From CAWJPY01 sp963844865 (lineage in GTDB: Bacteria > Acidobacteriota > Thermoanaerobaculia > Thermoanaerobaculales > Sulfomarinibacteraceae), in assembly GCA_963844865.1 (NCBI GenBank), contig CAWJPY010000005.1, forward strand, positions 372,001 to 436,000: a stretch of 64,000 nucleotides of DNA, in the 5' to 3' direction. Positions 36,069-46,715 of this stretch are shown here, piece by piece. The notes beneath the pieces were generated by a model. The model ran no database searches. It had not been told where the DNA came from and saw only the letters and a program-made list of their open reading frames with translations. Positions within the stretch are counted from its first letter, which is position 1. Each line of letters begins with the position of its first letter. Both the position numbers and the translations under genes were made by a program.

Positions 36069-37830
36069 TCAGGGCGTCCACACCTTGGGCAGGTCCGGGT
36101 GGGCGCGGCGCAGCTCGGCGGAGAGCTCGCGGACCTCGTCGTCCGCGATGGGGCGGACCTTCTCGAAGACCTGCACCCGCACGCCGCCGTCGAGCAGGAA
36201 CCGCTGGGGAAGACGCCGGAACGCGCGCGCCACGTTGGCGCCGGTCAGGAAGCTCTGGGTGGGCACGAGCACCACCTGCTGCTCCCGGGACGCCATGCCG
36301 AGCTGGGGCGGGTCGGGGACGACCACGTAGCGGGCCTGCAGCAGGCCCCGGGGGAAGCCGTCGCGGCGATCCAGGTGGGAGGAGGCGAGGATCAACGGCA
36401 GCGAGGAGAAGCCCGTCCCCAGGGAGCGGTTGGCGAAAGCCAGGACGTGGTCCGAGAGCACGCCTCCGCTGCCCAGCACGTAGACATACCCGGGGTGCGT
36501 CCTCTCCAACCGGTCCAGGAAGGAGAGCAGCCGGCGGACCTCGGCGAGATCGTCCCGTACGAGCGGTCGCACCCGGTTCCGAGACACGAGGGAGGCGCAC
36601 GACGCCGGCAGCCCGATGCGGCCGGGTGCGAGCACGGCGGCCGTACCTACTCCGCCCACGGTGAGGGCGGCGACGGTCGTGACGGCGACCACCGACCTGG
36701 GCACGCCACCCGCGGCCAGGAGACGGGCCAACCCCAGGACCGCGAGCAGGAGCAGTGCCGGCAGGTACAGGTACCAGTGCTGGGGGCTGTGACCCTGGAT
36801 GCGGATCATCACCGCCCACGCGAGCACCGCCTGCAGGGGCACCAGCACCGCCGTGCGGCGGTCGGCCGGCGACCGCAGCAGGACCGCCGCCGCCAACCCG
36901 GCCACGCCCAGGGGGAGGAGCCCGAACTGGGCGATCACGCTCCCCAGGCGAGCGGTCAGCGGACCGTGGCGGGCATAGGCCGGCGAACTCCTGGGCATAC
37001 CCTCCCTGCAGCCGATGCATGACGAGGGGCGCCGCCACCAGGAGCACGGTTGAGACGGCGACGACGGCGATCAGCAGCGGAGGCCGCACCACCGCCCACA
37101 GGCGGCCACGGTCCCGCCACGCCCCCCGTGCCAGGCGCCAGCACGTCTCGGCGCCCACGGTGAGGCCGAAGGCGAGGACCCAGATCGCGTACCAGCGCCG
37201 ATACAGCGCCAGCATGGCGAGGAGGAAGCCGATGAGGAGGAGGTGATGCCAGCGGGAGCCCGTCTGGGAGATGTGGAGGTAGGCGGCCAGGATGAGCGCT
37301 CCCAGCGCCACCCCGCCGAGCCCGATGTAGCCGAGGAGCACCGGCCTCCAGACGGTGGGAAACAGGAGCAGGGCGGCGGTGACGGACAGTCCCCTCGCCA
37401 GGGGTGGAGGGCGGGCCGCCACGGTCGTCAGCAGACGCAGGGCGCCCACCAGCGCCAGCACCAGGGCCAGGCCGTAGATGTTCAGCACCGCGAGGACGTA
37501 CACGGTCCTCGAGGTGCCGAAGAACGCCATCACCAGGGAGACCGGGAGGGCGGGCAGAAGGTTGAGCTCGGCCGACGGCACGGAGCGCGCGACCGCCAGG
37601 AGGGCCGCGGCCGGGCGCGCGCGGAGCCCGGCGGCGAGGTCGGAGGCATAGCTCCAGTAGGCCACCTGATCGGCGTGGTAGAGGGTGCGCTCGGCGCCGA
37701 GGAACCCAATGATGTACAGGTTGAGCGCGGCCAGGACCGCGAGCGGCAGCGCGAGCTCTGCGAGCCACGCCCCGACGCCGCCCCCCGGCCCGTGATTCCC
37801 TCGCCTGGTCACCACTCCATCATGACGCAC
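36069..37830 (-). CDS. Multi-pass membrane protein, GT-C glycosyltransferase-like, frameshifted
   Basis: This integral membrane protein of about 586 residues has some ten hydrophobic helices and a soluble C-terminal domain of about 150 residues. The first periplasmic loop contains ERTLYHADQVAYWSYASDL, reminiscent of the acidic catalytic motif of GT-C glycosyltransferases. It could use a polyprenyl-phosphate sugar, but no closer family is recognised. The frame changes at about 36975-36985 (after LQGGYAQEF): AYARHGPLTARLGSVIAQ and four more helices continue in another frame to 36069. One extra base explains the shift. The start, GTG 37830 or GTG 37815, is uncertain. Confidence 0.7.
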
Positions 37831-37855
37831 CCGGCCCGGGCCGGGCCCGCTGTCA

Positions 37856-38425
37856 TCATCGGTAGTACGGCTGGTCTCCGGAGGCGTGGTTGGTCTCGTC
37901 CACCACCTGCTCGATCTCCGGGACCTCGGCGACGATCACCTTCTCGATCCCTTCCTTGAGGGTGAACGAGGCGCTGGCGCATCCCTGGCATCCACCCCCC
38001 AGGTGCAGGAACGCGGTGCTCCCCTCGATGCGATCCAGCTCGACCCAGCCTCCGTGCGCGCCCACCACCGGCAGCACCTTGGCGTCGATGACCTCCTGGA
38101 CCTTGCGCGCCACCGGGTCGTCCCACGCCGGCGTGGCCGCCGGGTTGTCGATCTGGAAGCCCTCGCCGCTCTCCAGGGTCAGATAGTCCACCGTGGCGCC
38201 TTCCATCCAATCGGCGCTCTGGGGGTCGAGGTACACAGTGCAGCCCTCGCCGGACACCTCGTGGTCGTCCTGGGCGAGATCCTGGTCACGGACGAGCTGC
38301 ATCTGGTAGCGGAAGGTGTACCTGCCCACCCTGATGACCCGGATGCGCACGCCCCGGCAGTCCGACCCGGCATCGGCGACGTACTCGCCGAGTTTCTGCT
38401 TCGCTGTCTCAGTTATGGTGATCAT
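37856..38425 (-). CDS. nfuA: NfuA-type Fe-S cluster carrier
   Basis: This 189-residue protein has an N-terminal degenerate A-type (IscA-like) domain (1-95; ITETAKQKLGEYV, then RYTFRYQMQLVRDQDLAQDDHEV) and a C-terminal NifU-like domain with HLGGGCQGCASASFTL, C146 and C149 being the cluster ligands. Length and cysteine positions match E. coli NfuA (191 residues, C149/C152). It would deliver 4Fe-4S clusters to client enzymes. GGGAG lies upstream of ATG 38425, with a TATAGA -10 at 38448-38453. Confidence 0.92.
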   Translation of the reverse strand: MITITETAKQKLGEYVADAGSDCRGVRIRVIRVGRYTFRYQMQLVRDQDLAQDDHEVSGEGCTVYLDPQSADWMEGATVDYLTLESGEGFQIDNPAATPAWDDPVARKVQEVIDAKVLPVVGAHGGWVELDRIEGSTAFLHLGGGCQGCASASFTLKEGIEKVIVAEVPEIEQVVDETNHASGDQPYYR

Positions 38426-38515
38426 CCACCACTCCCTTCGCGGAAAGTCTATACCCTCTGTCCAGCCCAGGGCCGAGGAGGCCCGGAGCTCGACCCGCCG
38501 TCCGCGGTCCCACCG

Positions 38516-39397
38516 TCAGCCACCGGTCCCACCCTCTCGGCGCCCGGCCCCGAAGGGACGACCGTTGGCGTCCGGCGCCGCCATCCCGCCGAGCTGGACA
38601 CAGCGTCGGTAGGCGGCCCACACCGCGTCCGACAGGACGGTGCGGAGGCGTCCGCGTTCGAGCTGATACTGGGCCTCGGCGCTGGTGCCCCCAGGGGACG
38701 TGACCTGGTTGCGCAGCTGGGCTGGATGTTCGGCCGAGGCGGCGGCGAACTCGACCGATCCCCGCACGGTCTCGTACACCAGACGGGTCGCCATACGCCG
38801 CGAGAAGCCGAGGTGAACGCCGGCGTCCACGAGCGCTTCCATGAACAGGAAAACGTACGCGGGGCCCGTGCCGGAGAGCGCCGTCGCCATGTCGAGCTCG
38901 CCTTCGTGGGTGACGAGCTCCTCGCTGCCGAGGGCTGAGAGGATCGCCCGGGCCCGCTCGCGCCCGGCCGCATCCACGCGGTCACTGGCCGTCCACACCG
39001 AGATCCCGCGACCGATGCGGGCCGGGGTGTTGGGCATGACGCGGACGACCGCGGGGACCTGCAGGCTCTCCGCCACCCGGGCCATGGTGATCCCCGCCAC
39101 GATGGTGAGCACCAGGGCCTCGGGGCGCAGGTGGCCGCGCAGGTCCGCCGCCACCTCGCCCAGGAACTGGGGCTTGATCGCCAGGATGACGACCGAGGCT
39201 CCTTCCGCCGCCTCGCGGTTGTCCGGCGTGGCACGGACGCCATGACGCTCGGCGAGCCGCTTCCGACGCTCGAGGCGGGGGTGGCTGACCACGATCTGGC
39301 TCGGGCCAACCAGACCTTCCCGCAGCAGTCCGGCCACGATGGCCTCGCCCATCACCCCGCATCCAACGATCGCCAGCGTGTCCTCGCCCAGCACCAT
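38516..39397 (-). CDS. proC: Pyrroline-5-carboxylate reductase
   Basis: This 293-residue ProC catalyses the last step of proline synthesis. The N-terminal Rossmann motif is VGCGVMGEAIVAGLL (11-25). AIKPQFLGEV and VRVMPNTPARIGRGISVW match the family. The dimerisation domain has ALSGTGPAYVFLFMEALVDAGV and VTSPGGTSAEAQYQLE, the conserved TSPGGTT-like signature. Together with the P5C dehydrogenase at 8001 it gives the cell both directions of the proline-glutamate route. GGGAGC precedes ATG 39397. Confidence 0.95.
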   Translation of the reverse strand: MVLGEDTLAIVGCGVMGEAIVAGLLREGLVGPSQIVVSHPRLERRKRLAERHGVRATPDNREAAEGASVVILAIKPQFLGEVAADLRGHLRPEALVLTIVAGITMARVAESLQVPAVVRVMPNTPARIGRGISVWTASDRVDAAGRERARAILSALGSEELVTHEGELDMATALSGTGPAYVFLFMEALVDAGVHLGFSRRMATRLVYETVRGSVEFAAASAEHPAQLRNQVTSPGGTSAEAQYQLERGRLRTVLSDAVWAAYRRCVQLGGMAAPDANGRPFGAGRREGGTGG

Positions 39398-39486
39398 GGT
39401 TCAGCTCCCGGAGAGAAGAGGACGCACAGGGTAGCACGTGGCGGCTTCGTGCTGCAGGTGGAAGAGGACGACGCCCGGGCAGGGCG

Positions 39487-40617
39487 TTACGATGCGGCCA
39501 GTGCTGCGACGAAGGGCTCCGCGAGCAGCTCGTGCCGCCACCCCACGAGGCCCCGGCGCGCCAGCTCATCGGGGCGCGCCGGCGCGTCCACCAGTCCCTC
39601 CAGGAGGGAGCGGGAGGCAACCAGGCCCGGCTGCAGGCCCAGGGCGGTCGCGATCTCGTCCCGCACCTCCCGGAGCCGCCGCAGCCGGGCACGTTCCGCC
39701 GCATCGAGGGACCGCGCGGGCCGGGCCGCTGCTCGCGGCGGAGCGGGCCGGGGCTCGGCGAGGCGGCGCAGCACCTCTTTCCCCCAGCGGCGAGCGAACC
39801 GGGGGCCCAGGCCGCGCACCTGGACCAGCCCCTGGACGTCCCGCGGCGGCTTCGCGGCCAGCGCCAGCAACGCCTGATTGCCCAGCACCTTGAACGGGGG
39901 AAGATCACGCCGCTTCGCTTCCTCCTCCCGCCACTCGTACAGCTCCCAGAGGCGGTCGCGGGCGGATCCGCCGAGCTGTCTCGCGCCCTTGATGCGGTCG
40001 AAGGCCAGGGGGTCCGGCGCGGGCGGCTCGAAGCGCACCTCCTGCAGGCGCCGGAACTCCTCCTCGGCCCAGCGCCACCTCCCGAGGTCCTCGAGCCGAC
40101 CGCGGAGGCGGTCGGCGAGGGCCAGAAGATGGGCGGTATCGGTCGCGGCGTAGGCCAGCATCTCGGGCGACAGCGGCCGCCGACCCCAGTCCGCGCGCTG
40201 GTACTTCTTGTCCAGGTCGAGGCCGAACTCCTTCGCCAGCAACGCCGCCAGGCCGGTCCGCGGCTCGCCCAGGAGCTGGGCCATGATCTGGGTGTCCTCC
40301 AGGCCCCGCAGCCGCACCTGAAAGTCGCGGTCCAGCATCCGCAGGTCGTAGTCGGCGCCGTGCATGACCACCACCAGCTCCGGATCCTCCACCGCCCTCC
40401 ACAGGGGGACCAGGGCGTCCGTCGCCAGGGTCAGGGGGTCCAGCACGTAGTGGGAGCCGATGGCCGACACCTGGAGCAGGCACACCTTGTGGAAGTAGGA
40501 GTGCAGGGAGTCCGCTTCGCTGTCCAGGGCGAAGCGGCCCGCCGCTCGGCAGGCGCGTCCCACCTGCATGGCGCCATCCGGGTCGTCGATCCACAGCGGT
40601 CGCAGGAGCTCGTGCAC
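39487..40617 (-). CDS. rnd: Ribonuclease D-like 3'-5' exoribonuclease
   Basis: This 376-residue DEDDy exonuclease has Exo I FALDSEADSLHSY (D32, E34), Exo II VVMHGADYDLRML (D91) and Exo III YAATDTAHLLALADRL. One or two HRDC domains follow (about 200-280 LPPFKVLGNQALLALAA, and about 300-376). RNase D trims tRNA and other small RNA 3' ends. GTG 40617 gives a family-like start (HELLRPLWIDDPDGAMQVG); sequence upstream is Pro/Arg-rich and not protein-like. It is divergent from the radical SAM gene. Confidence 0.88.
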   Translation of the reverse strand: MHELLRPLWIDDPDGAMQVGRACRAAGRFALDSEADSLHSYFHKVCLLQVSAIGSHYVLDPLTLATDALVPLWRAVEDPELVVVMHGADYDLRMLDRDFQVRLRGLEDTQIMAQLLGEPRTGLAALLAKEFGLDLDKKYQRADWGRRPLSPEMLAYAATDTAHLLALADRLRGRLEDLGRWRWAEEEFRRLQEVRFEPPAPDPLAFDRIKGARQLGGSARDRLWELYEWREEEAKRRDLPPFKVLGNQALLALAAKPPRDVQGLVQVRGLGPRFARRWGKEVLRRLAEPRPAPPRAAARPARSLDAAERARLRRLREVRDEIATALGLQPGLVASRSLLEGLVDAPARPDELARRGLVGWRHELLAEPFVAALAAS

Positions 40618-40678
40618 CGAGGGATCGTAGCAGACGGGGCCGACCGGGGCGGCCGAGGACGCGTCCCCCGATTCGTGG

Positions 40679-40684
40679 TACAGT
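40679..40684 (+). promoter_or_regulatory. Putative -10 for a leaderless transcript (radical SAM gene)
   Basis: TACAGT ends 7 nt before GTG 40692, which favours this GTG over the one at 40683 inside the hexamer region. Confidence 0.5.
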
Positions 40685-40691
40685 GCTGGCC

Positions 40692-41624
40692 GTGAGACCT
40701 GTTCTCGACATCCGCAGCGCCAAGGTCGAGGTGGAGCTGACCAACCGCTGCAACCTGCGCTGCGGCATGTGCCCCATGGACCGGATGGGCCGGCCCCAGG
40801 GCGACATGCCGTGGTGGCTGGTGGAGAAGGCGGCGGCGGAGCTCGCCGCGGCGGGCGCGCGGGTCTCATGGCTGCACGAAATGGGCGAGCCGCTGCTCTA
40901 CCCCCGCCTCGCCGAGGCCATCGAGCTCTTCCCGGGGTGCTCGATCTCCACCAACGCCATGCTCCTGGACGAGGAGCGAGCGCGCGAGCTCCTGGCCACG
41001 TCCCTGCGCCGCATCCGCCTCTGCATCGACACCGTGAACCCCCAGGTCTACCCCCGCCTCCGCCGCGGCGGCGACTTCGACCGGGTGGCGGCCAACATCC
41101 GCACCTTCCTGGACCTCTCCAGGGGGCGCCCGATCCGGGTCGAGATCCAGCGCCTGATCTCGCTGGCGACCTCCTCGGAAACCGTTCGCGACATCGAGGA
41201 GTTCTTCTCCCTTTACCGCCACCCTCAGGCGCGGGTCATCGAGAAGACCTGCGAGGGTCTCGACACCGCCCGCGCCACCGAGTTCCACGAGGCCTACCAC
41301 GGCTGCTTCCAGGGCTACCCGTTCCGCTATTTCGTGGTGCTCTCCGACGGCACGGTGACCCACTGCTGCTACGACTACGACGGCGCCCAGGCCATCGGCG
41401 ACCTGAAGAGGAGCACCGTCCAAGAGATTCTGGCGAGTGACGTCCCCCGGCGGTTCCTGGCCGCCTTCCAGGCACGGGACTTCGCCACCCTCCCCCGCTG
41501 CGGGGAGTGCATGCGCGCCGCCACCGCCGGCGGAGCCGTCACGAGCCGCGTCATGCAGCTTGGACACCGGCTGGACCGGGTGCTCCCCATCAAGCGGATC
41601 GCGCGCAGGATCATCAACCGCTAG
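40692..41624 (+). CDS. Radical SAM/SPASM domain enzyme
   Basis: This 310-residue radical SAM enzyme has the cluster motif CNLRCGMC (C20, C24, C27). The barrel strands include SISTNAMLL and RIRLCIDTVNPQVY. The C-terminal region has further Cys (YHGCFQGYPF, THCCYDYDG, PRCGECM) forming a SPASM auxiliary-cluster domain, and IGDLKRSTVQEILAS is the typical SPASM phrase. The substrate is unknown: peptide or small-molecule modification are both possible. The next gene, a SAM methyltransferase, starts 25 nt later, so the two may act in one pathway. Confidence 0.88.
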   Translation: MRPVLDIRSAKVEVELTNRCNLRCGMCPMDRMGRPQGDMPWWLVEKAAAELAAAGARVSWLHEMGEPLLYPRLAEAIELFPGCSISTNAMLLDEERARELLATSLRRIRLCIDTVNPQVYPRLRRGGDFDRVAANIRTFLDLSRGRPIRVEIQRLISLATSSETVRDIEEFFSLYRHPQARVIEKTCEGLDTARATEFHEAYHGCFQGYPFRYFVVLSDGTVTHCCYDYDGAQAIGDLKRSTVQEILASDVPRRFLAAFQARDFATLPRCGECMRAATAGGAVTSRVMQLGHRLDRVLPIKRIARRIINR

Positions 41625-41637
41625 CCTGGATCACGGG

Positions 41638-41643
41638 TATCCT
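41638..41643 (+). promoter_or_regulatory. Putative -10 for a leaderless transcript (methyltransferase)
   Basis: TATCCT ends 6 nt before ATG 41650; it lies in the 25-nt gap after the radical SAM gene. Confidence 0.45.
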
Positions 41644-41649
41644 GCCGCC

Positions 41650-42414
41650 ATGGGCAAGGCCGAGTGGGGCACCGACCCGGAGTTCTTCGGCCCGCGCCAC
41701 GCCCACCGCGAGCGGCGGATCGTGCGCGAGCTTCGACGGCGCGTCCCCACCCCGGGGATGCACTTGGAGTGCGCCGCAGGCGTCGGATCCCTGGCCGTCG
41801 CGCTGGCGCGGCGGGGGTTCGAGGTGGTGGCCGCCGATCGCTCCCTCCGCTCGATGGCGGAGGCCCAGCGCATGGTCTCGGCTGCTGCCTCCGCGGCGTC
41901 CGTCCTGCCCGTGGTCGCCGCCATCGAGCGTCTGCCCTTCGCCGACGCCACCTTCGCCAGCGCCACCAGCGCCGAGACCCTCGAGCACGTCCCCGACGAT
42001 CGTGGGGCCATGCGCGAGCTGTCGCGGGTCCTCGCGCCGGGGGGCTGGCTGGTGGGCACCGTGCCCGCCGGCCCCGACCGGTGGTCGGACTGGGACGACT
42101 GGGCCGGGCACCTCCGGCGCTACACCCCGACCTCCCTCGACGGAGTGGCGCGGCAGGCCGGGGCCGACGTTCGCATCCGGCGCTGGGGCTGGCCCTTGCT
42201 CGCCGTCTACGACCGGCTCTTTTTGACCCGCATCAACCGCCGTCGCCTGCGCTCGTCCCAGGGCGTGGCCGCGGACCCCGTGCTGCGCCGGGTGGCCAGC
42301 CTCGGCCGCAACCCGCTCATGGTGCGCGTCATCTCCCGCCTCTTCGACCTCGACTACCTCTTCGACGGGCTCCCCTGGGGCGTGGAGCTGCTCTTCGCCG
42401 TACGCCGCCGCTGA
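41650..42414 (+). CDS. Class I SAM-dependent methyltransferase
   Basis: This 254-residue UbiE/COQ5-like protein has motif I HLECAAGVGSLAVALARRG (about 38-56), an acidic residue after strand 2 (VVAADRS), motif II FASATSAETLEHVPDDRGAM and motif III LAPGGWLVGTVP. The C-terminal part includes a lid (GHLRRYTPTSLDGVARQ) typical of enzymes acting on lipid-linked or large substrates. The acceptor is unknown. ATG 41650 gives a normal N-terminus; upstream in-frame sequence is not protein-like. Confidence 0.88.
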   Translation: MGKAEWGTDPEFFGPRHAHRERRIVRELRRRVPTPGMHLECAAGVGSLAVALARRGFEVVAADRSLRSMAEAQRMVSAAASAASVLPVVAAIERLPFADATFASATSAETLEHVPDDRGAMRELSRVLAPGGWLVGTVPAGPDRWSDWDDWAGHLRRYTPTSLDGVARQAGADVRIRRWGWPLLAVYDRLFLTRINRRRLRSSQGVAADPVLRRVASLGRNPLMVRVISRLFDLDYLFDGLPWGVELLFAVRRR

Positions 42415-42418
42415 GGGG

Positions 42419-43993
42419 TCAGGGACGCCTGCCGTTTCCGGAGCGCAGGTGGGGGCCGGTTCCGGACACCCACCGCCCACCCACGAACAGCCGCCCCCAA
42501 CCGTCCCACAAGGTGAGCTGGAGAAGGTGATCCACCGCGGGGTCGGCGCCGCCCCACGCCCCCAGCGCGCCGCCCTCCACGTTGCCGTCGCCGGTCGCGA
42601 TCGGCACCGGCACGCCGCCCAGCCGCGGCACCGCGTCGAGTCGCCACCCGCTGCGCGCCAGGTCCTCGTCCAGGCTCATCACCGCGGCCCAGCCGTCGAG
42701 CTCCACCGGGGCGCCCGCTCCGGGCGGCACCGGCGGCGGGTCTGCGATGTACGCCACCGCGATCACGCCCTTGCCATCCAGGACCGGGATCGTGGCCACC
42801 GACGTGTGGTCGGCCAGCAGCCGGCCTCGATCGTAGGCGCCGAAGCGAGTGAAGCGCGCCTCGGGGTCCGTCGCGTAGGGCTCGACCACGCTGTGATGGA
42901 GCTCGATGGCGGCGTCCTGCGTGGCCTCCACGGTGCAGGTGATGTGCGATGCCGCGGCCGTGATCCGGGAGCGGTCCCTGGCGCCGAGGAAACCACCCGT
43001 GCCGTCGACGGTGGTGCGATCCACCCGCACCTCGGAGCTGCCCATGCTGAGGATCTCACCCAGCACCGAGTCCCGAACCTCCACTCGGGCTCCGTCCTCG
43101 GGGTAGAGGTTCCAGGTGTCCACCGCCGCATCCGCAAGGAGCAGTCGCCGGTCGGCGAGACCCAGCTCGTGGTCGACGTAGCTCGTCCCGTTGACGAGGT
43201 CGGCGATGGCGGCGTCCGCCGGGAGGTGCAGGCCAACCACCACCCAGTTGTCGGCGTCGATGTCGCGCAGGGTCAGGTCGCTGTCCGGCCGTACCAGCAG
43301 CGGCCACAGCAGCACCTCGCAGCGCGACATCTCCACCGACTGCGGGATGCCCGCCGCGCCCTCCGGCGGAAAGGACCAGTGATCGACGAAGCCGGGCAGG
43401 GGCGGCGAGTACTCGGCCCGACTGCCGGGCCCGAACTCCACCCACACCCACAGGTTGCCCTGGTCCGGATCGCGGGGGATGTCGGTCAGGTTCGCGGCGG
43501 CAGCGTCCTGGACGATCACCTCGAAGTGACCGTTGAGACGGGTCGCCTCCAGCCGAGAGCTGTTGGCGGTGATGAGCTGGACGTCGCCGAAGTCGGTGTC
43601 GGCGACCACCAGCTCGGCGTCGCCGGCCACCAGCAGGGCGTGCTGGACCCCGCTGGGCACCCGGTAGTCGCAGCCCGTCACCTCCAGCCGGGCGTCGTCG
43701 GCGCCCACGAGGGCGTACTGGCCGTTGTACACGCTCTCGACGCGGATGACCGAGTCGGACAGGAGGATCGTCGACGAGCCCAGGGCCCACAGGTTGCCGG
43801 CGACCTCCAGGCCGGGTTCCGGCACCCCGCGGACCGTCAGGGAGCCGTGCCCCAGCACGATCACGTCCCCGACCCGGGTGGGCTCGGAGATCACCACCTG
43901 GTCGGTGATGATCCAGGGATCGGCCGCTCCCGCGACCGTCGCCACGGTGACGGCGACGAGAAGGGCCGGCACGGATCGCCTCGATCGGAGCAT
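42419..43993 (-). CDS. Large secreted protein with beta-helix-like repeats
   Basis: This 524-residue protein has a signal peptide (RRSVPALLVAVTVATVAGAADP). The body alternates short strands and turns in the manner of right-handed beta-helices (VIVLGHGSLTVRG, GNLWALGSSTILLSDSVIRV, GDAELVVADTDFGDVQLIT, SSEVRVDRTTVDGTGGFLGA, HITCTVEATQDAAIELHHS). It is rich in Asp and Val and has few Lys. The C-terminal 60 residues differ and contain W/G-rich strands. No catalytic motif is recognised; it may be surface-associated. The transcript appears leaderless. Confidence 0.72.
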   Translation of the reverse strand: MLRSRRSVPALLVAVTVATVAGAADPWIITDQVVISEPTRVGDVIVLGHGSLTVRGVPEPGLEVAGNLWALGSSTILLSDSVIRVESVYNGQYALVGADDARLEVTGCDYRVPSGVQHALLVAGDAELVVADTDFGDVQLITANSSRLEATRLNGHFEVIVQDAAAANLTDIPRDPDQGNLWVWVEFGPGSRAEYSPPLPGFVDHWSFPPEGAAGIPQSVEMSRCEVLLWPLLVRPDSDLTLRDIDADNWVVVGLHLPADAAIADLVNGTSYVDHELGLADRRLLLADAAVDTWNLYPEDGARVEVRDSVLGEILSMGSSEVRVDRTTVDGTGGFLGARDRSRITAAASHITCTVEATQDAAIELHHSVVEPYATDPEARFTRFGAYDRGRLLADHTSVATIPVLDGKGVIAVAYIADPPPVPPGAGAPVELDGWAAVMSLDEDLARSGWRLDAVPRLGGVPVPIATGDGNVEGGALGAWGGADPAVDHLLQLTLWDGWGRLFVGGRWVSGTGPHLRSGNGRRP

Positions 43994-43999
43994 GCCCCC

Positions 44000-44005
44000 A
44001 TTATG
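44000..44005 (-). promoter_or_regulatory. Putative -10 for a leaderless transcript (beta-helix-like gene)
   Basis: CATAAT lies 6 nt before ATG 43993. Confidence 0.5.
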
Positions 44006-44120
44006 GGAGAGCCCCGGCGGACAGCCGCCGCCGTGGGGTCGCGATCATCGTCGGAGGGTGCAACCGTGGGGAGTGCATCGGGAGAGGAACGCGGTGCGGG
44101 TTCCCCGTTCGTCGGGGGGC

Positions 44121-44978
44121 TCAGAGGGAGAGCCGGTCGAGGAAGGCCAGGATGAGACGCGCCACCTCGTGCGGTCGCTCCATGGGCACCGTGTGGGTGG
44201 CCCCCTCGACCTCCACCACCTCGGCGGTGGGCAGCTCGCGACGGACGCGTTCGCCGGCCGCGGCCAGGAAGGTGTCGCTCGCTGCGCCGCGCACTACCAG
44301 GATCGGCTGGGTCAAGGCCTTCAGCTCGCTCCAGATGTACGGCGTCGAGGTCTCGAAGATCCTGGCCTCCCACTCCCGGGGATAGCGCAGCCGCACCGCG
44401 TCGTCGGTGCTGTGGGCGAACCCGGCCTGCACGTAGTCTTCGAAGACCTCCGGGTCCCAGGCGCCGAACATGCCCTTCCCCAGGTAGGCCGCGCGCACCG
44501 CCTGGTGGTCGGCGAAGCGCTCCCGCCGCCTCCTGGCCATCCGCGCCAGGGGCATGCGCCTCCGGAACCCCAGGGCCTTGACCAGCTCCCACGCCAGGGC
44601 GCGGGCACCGGTGAAGACCACGGGATCGATGAGGACCAGGGCCCGGAAGAGCTCGGGATCGGCGGCCGCTGCCAGCGCGGTCACCGTTCCGCCCATACTG
44701 TGGCCCACACCCACGACCCGCTCCAGCCCCCGTCCCCTCAGGGCCCGCCGGAGGTCGTCCGCGAGCGGCCGCCAGTCCTCGACGCCGGCGGGTGACGACC
44801 CCGCCCACAGGGGGCGTGCCGCCATGGACACCACGTGCGCTCGGGGCAGGAGGTCCTCGATCAGGCGGCGGTAGGTGCCCGGCGGGAAGCCGTTGCCGTG
44901 AGCGAAGTGGAGCAGAGCTCCCACGCCGCCCCAGTCGGTCCACGCGTGCCCGCCCCCGCCGGCGACGTCGCCGTGCAT
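44121..44978 (-). CDS. Alpha/beta hydrolase
   Basis: This 285-residue alpha/beta hydrolase has the oxyanion HGNG (27-30), nucleophile elbow GHSMGG (92-97, S94), a probable acid Asp in LVRGAASDTFLA and catalytic His in GATHTVPMERP. The lid region (GFRRRMPLARMARRRRERFADHQAV) is helical and basic. The substrate is unknown: an ester or epoxide hydrolase role is possible. The gene follows kbl by 25 nt and is probably in its operon. Confidence 0.88.
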   Translation of the reverse strand: MHGDVAGGGGHAWTDWGGVGALLHFAHGNGFPPGTYRRLIEDLLPRAHVVSMAARPLWAGSSPAGVEDWRPLADDLRRALRGRGLERVVGVGHSMGGTVTALAAAADPELFRALVLIDPVVFTGARALAWELVKALGFRRRMPLARMARRRRERFADHQAVRAAYLGKGMFGAWDPEVFEDYVQAGFAHSTDDAVRLRYPREWEARIFETSTPYIWSELKALTQPILVVRGAASDTFLAAAGERVRRELPTAEVVEVEGATHTVPMERPHEVARLILAFLDRLSL

Positions 44979-45003
44979 GCCTCAGCCCCTGCCGGACGCC
45001 ACG

Positions 45004-46188
<1,185 letters not shown>

Positions 46189-46271
46189 GGTCGACCTCCC
46201 TCGTTGCGCATCCATGCGCCCGGCGCGCTCGGGCCGAGCGGGTTCGCGGGCCGACGAGCCGCTGCCCGCTC

Positions 46272-46616
46272 CTAGGCGGGCAGGAAGCTCGCCACCGCCT
46301 CGCTCTCGTCGTCGAACACGTCGAGCAGCGGCAAGAGCTGGGTGAGGCGCAGGGTCCGCTCGATCTCCGGCCGAGGCCGCAGGAGCTTCACCGCGGCCCC
46401 GAAGCGTTGGGCCAGCTTCCAGCTCGAGACCACCTCGCCGATCCCGGAGCTGTCCATGATCGACACCTCGCGCAGGTTGAGGAGGATCTTCTTCCAGTCC
46501 TCAGCCAGCAGCTCGTTCATCACGTCGCGCAGGATCTCGTCGCCGACCCCGAGCACCAGGCGCCCCTCCAGGTCGACGATGATGACGTCATCCACGTGTC
46601 GTACATCTACCTTCAT
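46272..46616 (-). CDS. STAS-domain anti-sigma-factor antagonist
   Basis: This 114-residue SpoIIAA/RsbV-like protein has the phosphorylation loop VSIMDSSGIGEVV; S56 or S57 (DSSGIG) is the predicted target of a partner kinase. It likely belongs to a partner-switching pathway, but no kinase, phosphatase or sigma gene is adjacent. The residues DDVIIVDLEGRLVLG form the usual first strands. ATG 46616 lies 6 nt after TAGAAT. Confidence 0.92.
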   Translation of the reverse strand: MKVDVRHVDDVIIVDLEGRLVLGVGDEILRDVMNELLAEDWKKILLNLREVSIMDSSGIGEVVSSWKLAQRFGAAVKLLRPRPEIERTLRLTQLLPLLDVFDDESEAVASFLPA

Positions 46617-46622
46617 GCCCGG

Positions 46623-46628
46623 ATTCTA
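46623..46628 (-). promoter_or_regulatory. Putative -10 for a leaderless transcript (STAS gene)
   Basis: TAGAAT ends 6 nt before ATG 46616; no Shine-Dalgarno sequence. Confidence 0.5.
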
Positions 46629-46715
46629 CCTCGGACCACCCGCCCCGTGGCCTCCTCTGGCGATGTTTCGTCAGACCGCCGGGCGAGGTCCTGAGACCGC
46701 GGGCACCGCGCGTGC

